Source: Podarcis raffonei
Taxonomy: Eukaryota > Chordata > Lepidosauria > Squamata > Lacertidae
Reading direction: 5' to 3'
NCBI RefSeq assembly: GCF_027172205.1
Contig: NC_070619.1
Location: 8,825,459 to 8,889,458, forward strand
Length of the DNA: 64,000 nucleotides
The number at the start of each line of letters is the position of its first letter. Within the stretch, counting starts at the first letter, position 1. The translations under genes and the position numbers were made by a program. A model generated the notes under the pieces. It did not search any database and was not told the origin of the DNA. It saw nothing but the letters and a program-made list of their open reading frames with translations. Of this stretch, positions 51,084 to 62,249 are shown piece by piece.

Positions 51084-51325
51084 ACCTAGCAGTTCGAAAG
51101 CACGTCAAAGTGCAAGTAGATAAATAGGTACCGCTCCGGCGGGAAGGTAAACGGCATTTCCGTGCGCTGCTCTGGTTCGCCAGAAGCGACTTAGTCCTGC
51201 TGGCCACATGACCCAGAAGCTGTACGCCAGCTCCCTTGGCCAATAAAGCAAGATGAGCGCCGCAACCCCAGAGTCCACCACAACTGGACCTAATGGTCAG
51301 GGGTCCCTTTACCTTTACCTTTATG
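51084..51325 (+). mobile_element. Sauria SINE, 5'-truncated
   Basis: Starts at 'acctagcagttcgaaagcac' and runs to the tail. The tRNA-like head is missing. Confidence 0.88.
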
Positions 51326-52240
51326 TTCCGTATAAACAAGTAAGCAACGGTCCTCCATACCCGTCTCGCGAGCAGCAATCGCTGGCGTCTTTTTCAGTCC
51401 GGAGTCTTCCATCTTGGATCCGCAAATATGGTGTTCGTCGGGGGTCAATAATGCTTTCTTGTGTCTGTCCTCCCAACCCAGGAAAAACACACACACTCAC
51501 ACCCTTCTTGCCAGTAAGACACAAATGTTTTGACGAGGGAGGGTTTGCACACATAGGGAATAGTTTCTCTCTCTCTCCAGGTGGACCGGCCCGCGGTGAG
51601 GAGGAAGAGAAGAGAGTTTGCGCCTGCTCACGTCTCGCTGTCAGGGACGGCGAGATGTCATTCGGGTTGCCGGCGATCTGCCGATAAAAGGATGCTCTGA
51701 AAGGGGATACGCAGCAGGTGGCCAGAGCGAGATTGTCTCTGTAAATGTATCTTCCCGATCTTTCCGAAGAGAGCGATATGGTGGCACAAAAGGAACGCTG
51801 GTGCAGACAGCTGAAATGCCCTCGGGGAGCTGGGCTGCTCCATGTTTCTAGACATTGCGCTCGTGAAATGCTTCTGCCGGGTGAGCGGCAGGTAAACAAA
51901 GAGAACGTCAAAAGAGCTCCCTGCTGGATCAAGCCGACAGGCCACCAAGTCCGGCATTCTCTTCTCACAGTGCCTGGGGGGAAACCCACAGCAGGATTCG
52001 AACGCAGCTCTCGCCTCCTGCGGTTTCCGGCAACTGGGATTCGGAAGACTTGGCGCCCCCAACTGCGGAGGCAGGACAGAGGCGTCGGGATCAAGTCCAC
52101 AATAACTCGCAAGATGTCGGCGAAGTTAACTATTCAAAGAAACGAAACAACTCAGAGCACGTGAGCACAGTGACTCTTCCCCAACGAGGCCGTTGCGAAG
52201 GCTTAAGGTCTCCGCCTTGCCACCACTCTCTATGTCCCTT
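51326..52240. other. No gene recognised; long ORFs, partly repeat
   Basis: 5' flank of ODF3L2. A 263-codon minus ORF (51321-52112) overlaps plus-strand ORFs and runs through an interspersed repeat at about 51925-52050 ('ctgctggatcaagccgacagg', 'ttctcttctcacagtg'). No domain was seen. The missing ODF3L2 first exon or its promoter might lie here, but no matching peptide was found. Confidence 0.35.
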
Positions 52241-52594
52241 GGGATGTGGGTGGCGCTGTGGTCTAAACCACTGAGCCTCTTGGGCTTGCCGATCGGAAGG
52301 TCGGCTGTTCGAATCCCGTTGCTCTGTCTCAGCTCCTGCCAACCTAGCAGTTCGAAAGCACACCAGCGCAAGTAGATAAATAGGTACCGCTCCGGCGGGA
52401 AGGTAAAACGTGTTTCCGTGCGCTCTGGTTTCCGTCAGTTGTGCCAGAAGCGGTTTAGTCCTGCTGGCCACATGACTCAGAAAGCTGTCTGTGGACAAAC
52501 GCTGGCTCCCTCGGCCTGAAAGCGAGATGAGCGCCACAACCCCATAGTCGCCTTTGACTGGACTTAACCGTCCAGGGGTCCTTTACCTTTTACC
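52241..52594 (+). mobile_element. Sauria SINE, subfamily B
   Basis: Nearly full length. The 'cgcgacggggtgagctc' block after the B box is deleted. Confidence 0.88.
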
Positions 52595-53309
52595 TAAGCC
52601 CCCTCCTCCCCCAGTTCCTTTCCAAGAAATCTGAGGCTCCACGTCTTGCCTGTCTTTGCTCTGCCCTCTTCACCCCTCTTCTGATTCCGGAACACATGGA
52701 AGGGGGGAGAGATGGTCATAGCAGGAAGAGGCTAACCAAACTGACCCATCCCTGCTTTGTAGCAGAGATGCCTGCTCTTCATTTGACAGAAATGGACACA
52801 AAACGGATTGGTGGTGTTCAGAGGAGACCTCGTTCTCTTTGAGCAATAAACCTGTGAGAGAAATTGATTGGTTTCATCGATTATTGGCACGCCCCCAGCC
52901 TAGATTCGCATCTTGTTTTTCAACAAAGTTTCAAGGCAGCTACCAATCAAATTCACATCGCGGCTATTGCGCTAAACGGGAGAAATCTATTTTTGTAATT
53001 GATGTCAACCTTTTCTTTAAAAAAAGAGGATTATATCACATGTCCAGTCTTGTTGCACTAATGGAGGGGTGCAAAGTTTCGGGGGAGACAAAAGGTTGTT
53101 TATTATCATCATCATCATTATTGATTGTATGTAAGTCTCCATGGAAGCCTTGCAGCGTTGGGCAAAAACACATAATTTCTGGCTTATACCCTGCTCTTCC
53201 TTCATGAGGGAAGCCCAAAGAAAACTGGGAGTTGGAGAGTGGGGAATATTAACAAAGAATCAATGTTACTCAATGTAATCCAAGAGAGGCAGTGCTGCAT
53301 AATGGTTGG
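52595..53309. other. No gene seen
   Basis: A (tca)n-like tract at 53107-53120. The 122-codon plus ORF 52839-53207 has no recognisable domain. Confidence 0.35.
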
Positions 53310-53556
53310 AGCAGGGTGGGGAAACTTTTTTCCATGCAGGGGCCATATTGCCTTGTATGGAACCTTCTGAGGGCCACATGCCCTGGTGGGCGGAGCCAGA
53401 GGCCAAAGGAGGCGGGCCAATGGGTGTGGCTTTTGTACTGTTCGACCAAAGTTGTTGAAGCTTTCGAGCTTTTTCTGAGCCATGTCTGGGAAATTTTGGA
53501 CGTATGACAACCCCAGAGAGGAGGGGAGATTTCAGTGGGGGCCGGATTCAGCATGG
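53310..53556. mobile_element. hAT-like MITE fragment
   Basis: 'gcagggtggggaaacttttttcc..ggggccatattgcc' and '..gggggccggattcagc' are hAT-Charlie-like phrases. Target duplication not resolved. Confidence 0.5.
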
Positions 53557-53765
53557 ATGACTCCTTACCTCGCTAGCTAAGACTCCAAACACCTACCCCC
53601 AACCCCAGGCCTGTGAAACCAAGCAATACGGTTCTGAGTTCAAGTTGCAGCAAACTGCAGTAGGAGAGAGTTACTGGATGGCTACTGTGAGAATACGGTG
53701 GACTAGAGGGGCTTGTTTTCAGGTTTTTGTACATTCTTATATCGGCAGCCACTTAGCGCCCTAAT

Positions 53766-54175
53766 GGGACACGTGTGGCGCTGTGGGTTAAACCACAGAG
53801 CCTAGGACTTGCCGATCAGAAGGTCGGTGGTTCGAATCCCCGTGACGGGGTGAGCTCCCGTTGCTCGGTCCCTGCTCCTGCCAACCTAGCAGTTCAAAGT
53901 GCAAGTAGATAAATAGTGCAAGTCAAAGTGCAAGTAGATAAATAGGTACCGCTTCGGCGGGAAGGTCAAAGTGCAAGTAGATAAATAGGTACCGCTTCGG
54001 CGGGAAGGTAAACAGCGTTTCCATGTGCTGCTCTGGTTCGCCAGAAGCAGCTTAGTCATACTGGCCACATGACCCAGAAGCTGTACGCCGGCTCCCTTGG
54101 CCAATAAAGCGAGATGAGCGCCGCAACCCTAGAGTCGGCCACGACTGGGCCTAATGGTCAGGGGTCCCTTTACCT
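53766..54175 (+). mobile_element. Sauria SINE with internal triplication
   Basis: The 13-bp duplication ttagcgccctaat is at 53753-53765 and 54176-54188. The block 'tcaaagtgcaagtagataaa' occurs three times (about 53895-53990), so this copy is ~50 bp longer than normal. Confidence 0.92.
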
Positions 54176-54200
54176 TTAGCGCCCTAATATTATTGATACT

Positions 54201-54560
54201 AGACGCGGGTGGTGCTGTGGGTTAAAGCCTCAGCACCTAGGACTTGCCGATCGAAAGGTCGGCGGCTCGAATCCCCGCGGCAGGGTGCGCTCCCGTCGTT
54301 CGGTCCCAGCGCCTGCCAACCTAGCAGTTCGAAAGCACCTTCGGGTGCAAGTAGATAAATAGGGACCGCTTACCAGCGGGAAGGTAAACGGCGTTCCGTG
54401 TGCTGCGCTGACTCGCCAGATGCAGCTTGTCACGCTGGCCACGTGACCCGGAAGTGTCTGCGGACAGCGCTGGCTCCCGGCCTATAGAGTGAGATGAGCG
54501 CACAACCCTAGAGTCTGGCAAGACTGGCCCGTACGGGCAGGGGTACCTTTACCTTTACCT
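54201..54560 (+). mobile_element. Sauria SINE, subfamily C
   Basis: The 13-bp duplication tattattgatact is at 54188-54200 and 54561-54573. It directly abuts the duplication of the preceding SINE. Confidence 0.93.
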
Positions 54561-54573
54561 TATTATTGATACT

Positions 54574-54962
54574 GGGGTAGAGGGGGAGATTTTCCTCTTT
54601 ATCAAATCAGATGCTAACCGATCTGCGGCGTGGTCTCTTACGCCATTACTTCATTTATTTATTTTGACATTTACGCCTCCCTTGTTATGCCTAATGATTT
54701 CCTTCTGAAGAGATCTGCTCCTGTTTCAGCTCACCAACTGCCGGCGTGATGCCGCCCCAGCTCTAATTTAATTCTAATTACTGCTATTAATGCTAATTAG
54801 GACCACTAATACTTGGCACAGATATAGAACTTTTAAAAGTGCTTCGCATGCATTCCTTTAGGAGGCTCATTACGCAAACCTTATAAGGTGACTTTCTCTT
54901 GCAAACAGGCAGCTGTGTGTTTTGATCTCTGCCTGTTTTAGGATCTCATTTGGCCCAGACCT
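54574..54962. other. No gene seen
   Basis: AT-rich, with repeated 'ctaattactg' and 'gctaattagg' phrases near 54765-54800. No exon or repeat call. Confidence 0.35.
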
Positions 54963-55692
54963 TGTTGTTGTTTAGTCATTTAGTCGTGTCCGCCTCTTCA
55001 TGACCCCCTGGACCAGAGCACGCCAGGCACTCCTGTCTTCCACTGCCTCCTGCACTTTGGTCAAACTCATATTAGCAGCTTCGAGAACACTGTCCCACCA
55101 TCTCGTCCTCTGTCGTCCCCTTCTCCTTCTGCCCTCCATCTTTCCCAACATCAGGGTCTTTTCCAGGGAGTCTTCTCTTCTCAGGCCAAAGTCTTGGAGC
55201 CTCAGCTTCAGGATCTGTCCTTCCAGTGAGCACTCAGGGCTGATTTCCTTCCGAATGGAGAGGTTTGATCTTCTTGCAGTCCATGGGACTCTCAAGAGTC
55301 TCCTCCAGCACCAGAATTCAAAAGCATCCATTCTTCGGCGATCAGCCTTCTTGATGGTCCAGCTCTCACTTCCATACATCACTACTGGGAAAACCATAGC
55401 TTTTACTATACGGACCTTTGTTGGCAAGGTGATGTCTCTGCTTTTTAAGATGCTGTCTAGGTTTGTCATTGCTTTTCTCCCAAGAAGCAGACGTCTTTTA
55501 ATTTCATGGCTGCTGTCACTATCTGCAGTGATCATGGAGCCCAAGAAAGTAAAATCTCTCACTGCCTCCATTTCTTCCCCTTCTATTTGCCAGGAGGTGA
55601 TGGGCCCAGTGGCCATGATCTTTGTTTTTTTGATGTTGAGCTTCAGACCATATTTTGCTCTCTCCTCTTTCACCCTCATTAAAAGGTTCTTT
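54963..55692 (-). mobile_element. Bov-B LINE, longest and open copy
   Basis: The minus ORF 54972-55679 gives 235 residues of the Bov-B ORF2 C-terminal half: [67 protein letters not shown], then the usual end. The frame is unbroken, indicating a young copy. Confidence 0.95.
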
Positions 55693-56521
55693 TAACATCC
55701 GGGAGGAGCCAACACCAAAAAGGCCCTCTCTTGTGTCCCCACCCAACGCACTTGTGAGGGTGGTAGGACTGAGAACGGTGTCTCCCCTGAAGATCTTAGA
55801 GCCCAGGCAGGGAGAATAATGGTCTTTCCGACAGCCTAGGGCCCGAGTGGTTTTTGGCCAAGCTGGCTGTGGCTGATGAGGAGTTAGGAGTCTGGCAAGA
55901 TACGCAGGTGGGGGCACCAACTTGGGGAAGCCCGGTCAGCCCTCCTTCCCCGCCCCGCCAAACCTACCGAGCATCTTCCAATTAGCAGCTTCGTCAGCGT
56001 TGACGCCAATCTACTGAAAGAAAACCTCACGCGGAGCCCTCGGAAACTTCACCCCCGGGGGCATTCATTAAAAGTTTTAAAACACCTTGCTCTAGTGGTG
56101 TGCTCCCTTCCTTTCTTCTCTCGACTTGGGCTCTGGCGCTGCTGCCAATTTAGCTAATTGGAAGGCTTGAGGCCTGACAGGCGGGCGGCGTTCCTTATCC
56201 TCTGGCATTCTTTGTCCTGCAGGCCCGACGTGGCAGATTCGGCATCCGACTCCCGTTGCCACTGCTTCTACTGAAGTCAACTTGAAGCAACTCTGTGTGT
56301 GTGTGTGTTTTTCTTGCCTTGTTTACTTATTAAAGGGGAATATAGGCAGCGGATCTTCCCCCGCTATTAAGCTGGAGTTTGGCATTAATTTTGAGGTTGG
56401 ACTCATCGCAGAGGCTGGCATAGCAGGTGGAATGGCGGCTGTCTTCAGGGATCTCCCTGCTGCCCACGAAGCCTCAGTAACACCGCCACCCTCCGAAGAC
56501 AACATGGTTCAACCTTCTCCT
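55693..56521. other. No gene seen
   Basis: 55700-55870 has faint L2-like 3'-end phrases on the minus strand ('caccaaaaaggccctctctt'). A (tg)n tract lies at about 56294-56309. No exon recognised. Confidence 0.35.
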
Positions 56522-56668
56522 CCTACAACGACCCTGTGAGGAAGGCGAAAAGGCTGCGACTGACTCCAAAGTCAGCCCCGAGAGCTTCAGGATGAAGTGT
56601 GGATTCGAACCCTGATCTCCCAGGTCCTAGTCCAACACTCTAAGCACTACACCACCCTGCCTTCCTGG
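56522..56668 (-). mobile_element. MIR-like SINE, old
   Basis: 'acaacgaccctgtgaggaagg' to 'ggattcgaaccctgatctccc' to the tRNA-like head 'ctctaagcactacaccaccc'. Confidence 0.65.
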
Positions 56669-56800
56669 AGCCCAGCTCTATAAATGAAGTTAGGGACTCA
56701 GGGTGGCTGCCACGGTCCGGTCTATGGGCGATCGAAGTCCCGGCTGAGGACGTCGGGACCGGGTGCAAGATGGCGGGGTGGGAGGAGGAACGAGAGTTCA

Positions 56801-58920
56801 GAAGCCAGGGGTCCGAGGGTCGAGGAGCAGGGAGTCACGAAGTCAAGGTTCCGAGGGTCGAGGAGCAGGGAGTCACGAAGTCAAGGGTCCAAGGGTCAAG
56901 AAGCAAGGAGTCACAAAGTCAAGAGTCCGAGGGTCGAGGAGCAAGGAGTCACGAAGTCAAGGGTCTGAGGGTCGAGGAGCAAGGAGTCACAAAGTCAAGG
57001 GTCCGAGGGTCAAGGAGCAGGGAGTCACGAAGTCAAGGGTCCAAGGGTCAAGAAGCAAGGAGTCACGAAGTCAAGGGTCCAAGGGTCAAGGAGCAAGGAG
57101 TCACGAAGTCAAGGGTGTGAGGGTCAAGGAGCAGGGAGTCACGAAGTCAAGGGTCCAAGGGTCAAGAAGCAAGGAGTCACAAAGTCAAGGGTCCGAGGGT
57201 CAAGGAGCAGGGAGTCACGAAGTCAAGGGTCCGAGGGTGAAGAAGCAAGGAGTCACAAAGTCAAGGGTCCGAGGGTTGAGGAGCAGGGAGTCGCGAAGTC
57301 AAGGGTCCGAGGGTCGAGGAGCAGGGAGTCACAAAGTCAAGGGTCCGAGGGTTGAGGAGCAAGGAGTCACGAAGTCAAGGGTCCGAGGGTTGAGAAGCAA
57401 GGAGTCACGAAGCCAAGGGTCCGGGGGTCGAGAAGCAAGGAGTCACGAAGTCAAGGGTCCGAGGGTTGAGAAGCAAGGAGTCACGAAGTCAAGGGTCTGA
57501 GGGTCGAGGAGCAGGGAGTCACGAAGTCAAGGGTCCGAGGGTCGAGGAGCAAGGAGTTACGAAGTCAGGGGTCCGAGGGTCTAGGAGCAGGGAGTCACGA
57601 AGTCAAGGGTCCAAGGGTCAAGGAGCAAGGAGTCACGAAGTCAAGGGTCCGAGGGTCGAGGAGCAGGGAGTCACGAAGTCAAGGGTCTGAGGGTCAAGGA
57701 GCAAGGAGTCACGAAGTCAAGGGTCCGAGGGTCGAGGAGCAGGGAGTCACGAAGTCAAGGGTCTGAGGGTCAAGGAGCAAGGAGTCGCGAAGTCAAGGGT
57801 CCGAGGGTCAAGGAGCAAGGAGTCGTGAAGTCAAGGGTCCGAGGGTCAAGGAGCAAGGAGTCGCGAAGTCAAGGGTCCGAGGGTCGAGGAGCAGGGAGTC
57901 ATGAAGTCAAGGGTCCAAGGGTCGAGGAGCAAGGAGTCGCGAAGTCAAGGGTCCGAGGGTCGAGGAGCAAGGAGTCACGAAGTCAAGGTTCCGAGGGTCA
58001 AGGAGCAAGGAGTAACGAAGTCAAGGGTCCAAGGGTCAAGAAGCAAGGAGTCACAAAGTCAAGGGTCCGAGGGTCAAGGAGCAAGGAGTCACGAAGTCAA
58101 GGGTCCAAGGGTCGAGGAGCAGGGAGTCACGAAGTCAAGGGTGTGAGGGTCAAGGAGCAGGGAGTCGCGAAGTCAAGGGTCCGAGGGTCGAGGAGCAAGG
58201 AGTCGCGAAGTCAAGGGTCCGAGGGTCGAGGAGCAGGGAGTCACAAAGTCAAGGTTCCGAGGGTCAAGGAGCAAGGAGTCACGAAGTCAAGGGTCCAAGG
58301 GTCAAGAAGCAAGGAGTCACGAAGTCAAGGGTCCGAGGGTCAAGAAGCAAGGAGTCACGAAGTCAAGGGTCCAAGGGTCAAGAAGCAAGGAGTCACGAAG
58401 TCAAGGGTCCGAGGGTCAAGGAGCAAGGAGTCACGAAGTCAAGGGTCCAAGGGTCAAGAAGCAAGGAGTCGCGAAGTCAAGGGTCCGAGGGTCAAGGAGC
58501 AGGGAGTCACGAAGTCAAGGGTCCGAGGGTCGAGGAGCAGGGAGTCGCGAAGTCAAGGGTCTGAGGGTCAAGGAGCAAGGAGTCATGAAGTCAAGGGTCC
58601 GAGGGTCAAGGAGCAAGGAGTCACGAAGTCAAGGGTCCAAGGGTCGAGGAGCAGGGAGTCACGAAGTCAAGGGTGTGAGGGTCAAGGAGCAGGGAGTCGC
58701 GAAGTCAAGGGTCCAAGGGTCGAGGAGCAAGGAGTCACGAAGTCAAGGGTCCAAGGGTCGAGGAGCAAGGAGTCATGAAGTCAAGGGTCCGAGGGTCAAG
58801 GAGCAAGGAGTCGCGAAGTCAAGGGTCCGAGGGTCAAGAAGCAAGGAGTCACAAAGTCAGGGGTCCGAGGAGCAAGGAGTCACGAAGTCAGGGGTCTGAA
58901 GGTTGAGAAGCAAGGAGTCA
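56801..58920 (+). repeat. Minisatellite, 38-bp unit x ~56
   Basis: The unit is ggtcgaggagcaaggagtca followed by cgaagtcaagggtccgag. Main variants are gtcaag/gtcgag, cagg/caagg, cacg/cgcg and ccgag/ccaag/ctgag. The plus strand is strongly purine-biased. Because 38 is not a multiple of three and most units lack stops, ORFs of 245 and 317 codons with a 38-residue period arise. They shift register through every frame and are not evidence of a protein. Confidence 0.97.
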
Positions 58921-59131
58921 AACACAGCAAGGCAGGAAACATGTTGCTGTGGCAAAGAGCCGAAGGGAAATGCTGACCTTATATCCCTTCCCGGCTCTTG
59001 CCACCAGGTGCTATGAGTTACCAAGCAGCCTCACCTGTGCAGCTGCACCTTGCCTCTCCAGAACAAACTTAGGAAGGTCCCAGTCCTGCGAAGCCCTACT
59101 GATCACAGGGCCTAGCTCCTGCACGTACTCC
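58921..59131. other. No gene seen
   Basis: Short flank after the minisatellite, with ordinary composition. Confidence 0.4.
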
Positions 59132-59507
59132 TGGCGGTGGCGCTGTGGTCTAAACCACTAAGCCTCTTGGGCTTGCTGATCGGAAGGTCGGCGGTTCGAA
59201 TCCCTGTGATGAAGTGAACTCCCGTTGCTCCATCCCAGCTCCTGCCAACCTAGCAGTTTGAAAGCACACCAGCGCAAGTCGATAAATAGGTACCACTGCG
59301 GCAGGAAGGTAAACGGCATTTCCGTGCGCTCTGGTTTCAGCCACAGTGTCCTGTTGCGCCAGAAGCGGTTTAGTCCTGCTGGCCACATGACCTGGAAAGC
59401 TGTCTGTGGACAAACGCTGGCTCCCTCGGCCTGAAAGCGAGATGAGCTCCGCAACCCCAGAGTCGCCTTTGACTGGACTTAACCGTCCAGGGGTCCTTTA
59501 CCTTTTT
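59132..59507 (+). mobile_element. Sauria SINE, subfamily B
   Basis: Head 'ggcggtggcgctgtggtcta', tail 'ttaaccgtccaggggtcc'. Confidence 0.9.
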
Positions 59508-59536
59508 TATATATAAATGAAGCAGGCATTTATATA

Positions 59537-59902
59537 GGTAAAGTAAAGGTAAAGGTACCCCTGCCCGTACGGGCCAGTCTTGCCAGACCCTGGGGTTGTG
59601 CGCCCATCTCACTCAAGAGGCCGGGGGCCAGCGCTGTCCGGAGACACTTCCGGGTCACGTGGCCAGCGTGACATCGCTGCTCTGGCGAGCCAGAGCCGTA
59701 CACGGAACGCCGTTTACCTTCCCGCTAGAAAGCGGTCCCTATTTATCTACTTGCACCTGGGGGTGCTTTCGAACTGCTAGGTTGGCAGGCGCTGGGACCG
59801 AACAACGGGAGCGCACCCCGCCACAGGGATTCGAACCGCCGACCTTTCGATCGGCAAGCCCTAGGCGCTGAGGCTTTTACCCACAGCGCCACCCGCGTCC
59901 CT
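59537..59902 (-). mobile_element. Sauria SINE, subfamily C
   Basis: The 12-bp duplication ggcatttatata is at 59525-59536 and 59903-59914. Tail 'ggtacccctgcccgtacgggc'. Confidence 0.93.
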
Positions 59903-59959
59903 GGCATTTATATAGTAGGCATTTAAAGCAAAATGTCGCTCTGATATATTTTCCTTGAA

Positions 59960-60110
59960 GCTCTGTTTTGTTCCAGATTGTTTTATTTGAGGTTTTCATG
60001 TGTTGTAAACCGCCTTGAGATATTTTTCTTTAAAATATAAAACAGTATAGAAATGTAATGAATAATAGCAGCAGCAACAACAATAACAAAAAGAGTAATA
60101 AATGTCACAG
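59960..60110 (+). mobile_element. LINE 3' tail (L2/CR1-like)
   Basis: 'gtgttgtaaaccgccttgag' and '..tatagaaatgtaatgaataat' followed by cagcaacaa-type tail repeats. Confidence 0.55.
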
Positions 60111-60815
60111 CAAAAAAAAAAAAAGTTGCCTAGACATTGCATTGTGGCTTAACAACAACAACAACTGCATGTACATGGCCATCATTTTAAAGGGTTTGTA
60201 TTTTGCAGTTTTACACAAATTTAATTTGGCAAGCAAAAGCAAATTATATTAATGCAACCAAAATGTTTTTTGTGGGTTTATTTAAAAAAAAAAATCCCAA
60301 GTCGTGTTACAACTTTTTAGCATTCTTTGTTTTTGGAATTTGTGCACCAGTGCCTCCCAGAGGACAGTTTGGGCATAGCCGCTCAGAAACTTGACAGAAC
60401 CTTTTGCATGGCAATAACCTTTTTTAATCACCGCAGCCCCGATAAATATAGATTTGATGATCAGTTGAAAATGTTAGTTGGCTGAAAGCTGGATTTTAAT
60501 GAACCATACTGAAAGGGAGAGAGAGGGAGACATGATAGACTTCGTGATTAGTAAACTTCCTTCCTTCCTTCCTTCTTTCAGATATGGTGACCAGAACCTC
60601 ACACAATGGATTGTCTCTACTCTTAGCCCTACCCAGAGTAGACTTACTGAAAAGAACAGAGATAGCTAACTTGAGCCCATTAATTTCAACAGGCTTACTT
60701 TGAGTAGAAGTAACATTACATACACCTCAGAATTTGTAGGAAGGGATTGCAATACCGGTATGTATGTACGTACGTGTGTATGTATTTATTTATATGCTTC
60801 CTTTCCCAATTATCC
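60111..60815. other. No gene seen
   Basis: AT-rich, with poly-A at 60112-60124 and 60281-60293, (cttc)n at about 60558-60577 and a tgta/cgta tract at about 60757-60785. The ORFs are short and featureless. Confidence 0.4.
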
Positions 60816-60863
60816 CAAGGAGCGGCTGCCAAGACCACATAACACCAGTCCTGAAAGACCTAC

Positions 60864-61486
60864 TGTTATGTTCTGAAGTTCTCACCCTGGGCCAGCAGGA
60901 GGATATTGTAGATAGTTTTCACTCAGGTCCACATATGCAAATAAGGGATTGAAAGTGACGTTCAGTGATTGGATAGTTACAGAAAGTTGTTACAGTTGCG
61001 TGGTAAAAAAGGTAAAGGGATCCCTGACCATTAGGTCCAGTCGTGACCGACTCTGGGGTTGCGGCGCTCATCTCGCTTTATTGGCCGAGGGAGCCGGCGT
61101 ACAGCTTCCGGGTCATGTGGCCAGCAGGACTAAGCCGCTCCTGGCGAACCAGAGCAGCTTACGGAAATGCCATTTACCTTCCCATCGGACCGGTACCTAT
61201 TTATCTACTTGCACTTTGACGTGCTTTCAAACTACTAGGTTGGCAGGAGCAGGGACCGAGCAATGGGAGCTCACCCCGTCACAGGGATTTGAACCGCCGA
61301 CCTGCTGATTGGCAAGTCCTAGGCTCTGTGGTTTAACCCACAGCGCCACCCGCGTGGTACTGGAGCTCTATATAAGCAGGCTGGCTGAACCCTTTTGTTC
61401 AGTCCTGTTCTGTTCTGGCCTGTGAATAAACAAGAGCTGTCTGAAGATTCGCTGTGTCGTCTGATATGTTCACCCACAACTTAACA
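60864..61486 (+). mobile_element. Solo LTR (fossil), family A, with nested SINE
   Basis: Begins tgttatgt, ends aacttaaca. The 5-bp duplication cctac is at 60859-60863 and 61487-61491. TATA-like ctatataagc and an aataaa signal are present. Without the SINE it is ~270 bp. Same family as 15926-16172. Only one LTR is seen. Confidence 0.92.
61006..61351 (-). mobile_element. Sauria SINE nested in LTR
   Basis: Duplication gcgtggta at 60998-61005 and 61352-61359. Subfamily A. Youngest layer of the nest. Confidence 0.93.
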
Positions 61487-61911
61487 CCTACATTGGCTCC
61501 CAGGACGTTTCTGAGCACAATTCAAAGTGTTGGTGCTGACCTTGAAAGCCCTAAACAGCCTTGGCCCAGTATACCTAAAGGAGCATCTCCACCCTCATCG
61601 TCCAGCCCGGACACTGAGGTCCAGCTCTGAGCGCCTTCTGGCGGTTCCCTCCCTGGGAGAAGTGAGGTTACATAATTCCTAGCAGGAAGGCTTCAGGTTT
61701 TTTTAGGGGTAAACAGTTAAAATCACTAGTAGGATTGAAATATCACCTGTAGTTTAAGGCTGAATTCTGGACATAATGGAAGAGGATAAAGCGTTTGGAT
61801 TATCATAAAAGATGCGGGAGGAAAGGATTACCGTAATAATAGGACCCACAAAGAGGAGGATGGGAGTCCAGGAGATTCCTTGGAATCCTGTCTTTATGAT
61901 TTATGTTTGAT

Positions 61912-62249
61912 AAAAGGTAAAGTGACCCCTGACCATTAGGTCCAGTCGTGGAAGACTCTGGGGTTGCAGCGCTCATCTCGCTTTATTGGCCGAGGGAGCC
62001 GGCATACAGCTTCCGGGTCGTGTGGCCGGCAGGACTAAGCCACTTCTGGCGAACCAGAGCAGCGCACGGAAACGCCGTTTACCTTCCCGCCGGAGCGGTA
62101 CCTATTTATCTACTTGTGCTTTGATGTGCTTTCGAACTGCTAGGTTGGCAGGAGCAGGGACCGAGCAACGGGAGCTCACCCCGTCACGGGGATTCGAACC
62201 ACTGACCTTCTGATTGGCAAGTCCTAGGCTCTGTGGTTTAACCCACAGC
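61912..62249 (-). mobile_element. Sauria SINE, head-truncated
   Basis: Subfamily A. Ends at 'ttaacccacagct', missing the last ~20 bp of the head. Confidence 0.88.

Larger units (their letters stand above)
60818..61680 (+). mobile_element. L2 LINE fragment hosting an LTR and a SINE
   Basis: L2 coding text ('aggagcggctgccaagacca', [10 protein letters not shown]-like) stops at 60863 and resumes at 61487 ('cctacattggctcccaggac') through 'tctggcggttccctcc'. The 3' part is lost at about 61680. Confidence 0.88.

Noticed and set aside
51321-52112. 263-codon minus-strand ORF upstream of ODF3L2
   Set aside because: No domain, overlapping plus ORFs of similar length, passes through an interspersed repeat and ends at a SINE tail. 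Chance is the simplest reading.
55000-55695. 231-codon plus ORF
   Set aside because: Antisense to the open Bov-B ORF2; it reads complement codons only.
55921-56035. Candidate first exon of ODF3L2 with a GGTAGGT donor on the minus strand
   Set aside because: The peptide read there shows no resemblance to ODF3-family N-termini and no start codon in good context.
57825-58778. 317-codon ORF with Arg/Ser/Gly-rich 38-residue repeats
   Set aside because: It is a product of the 38-bp minisatellite: the same text appears in all three frames in turn, with no start context, splice signals or flanking coding sequence.
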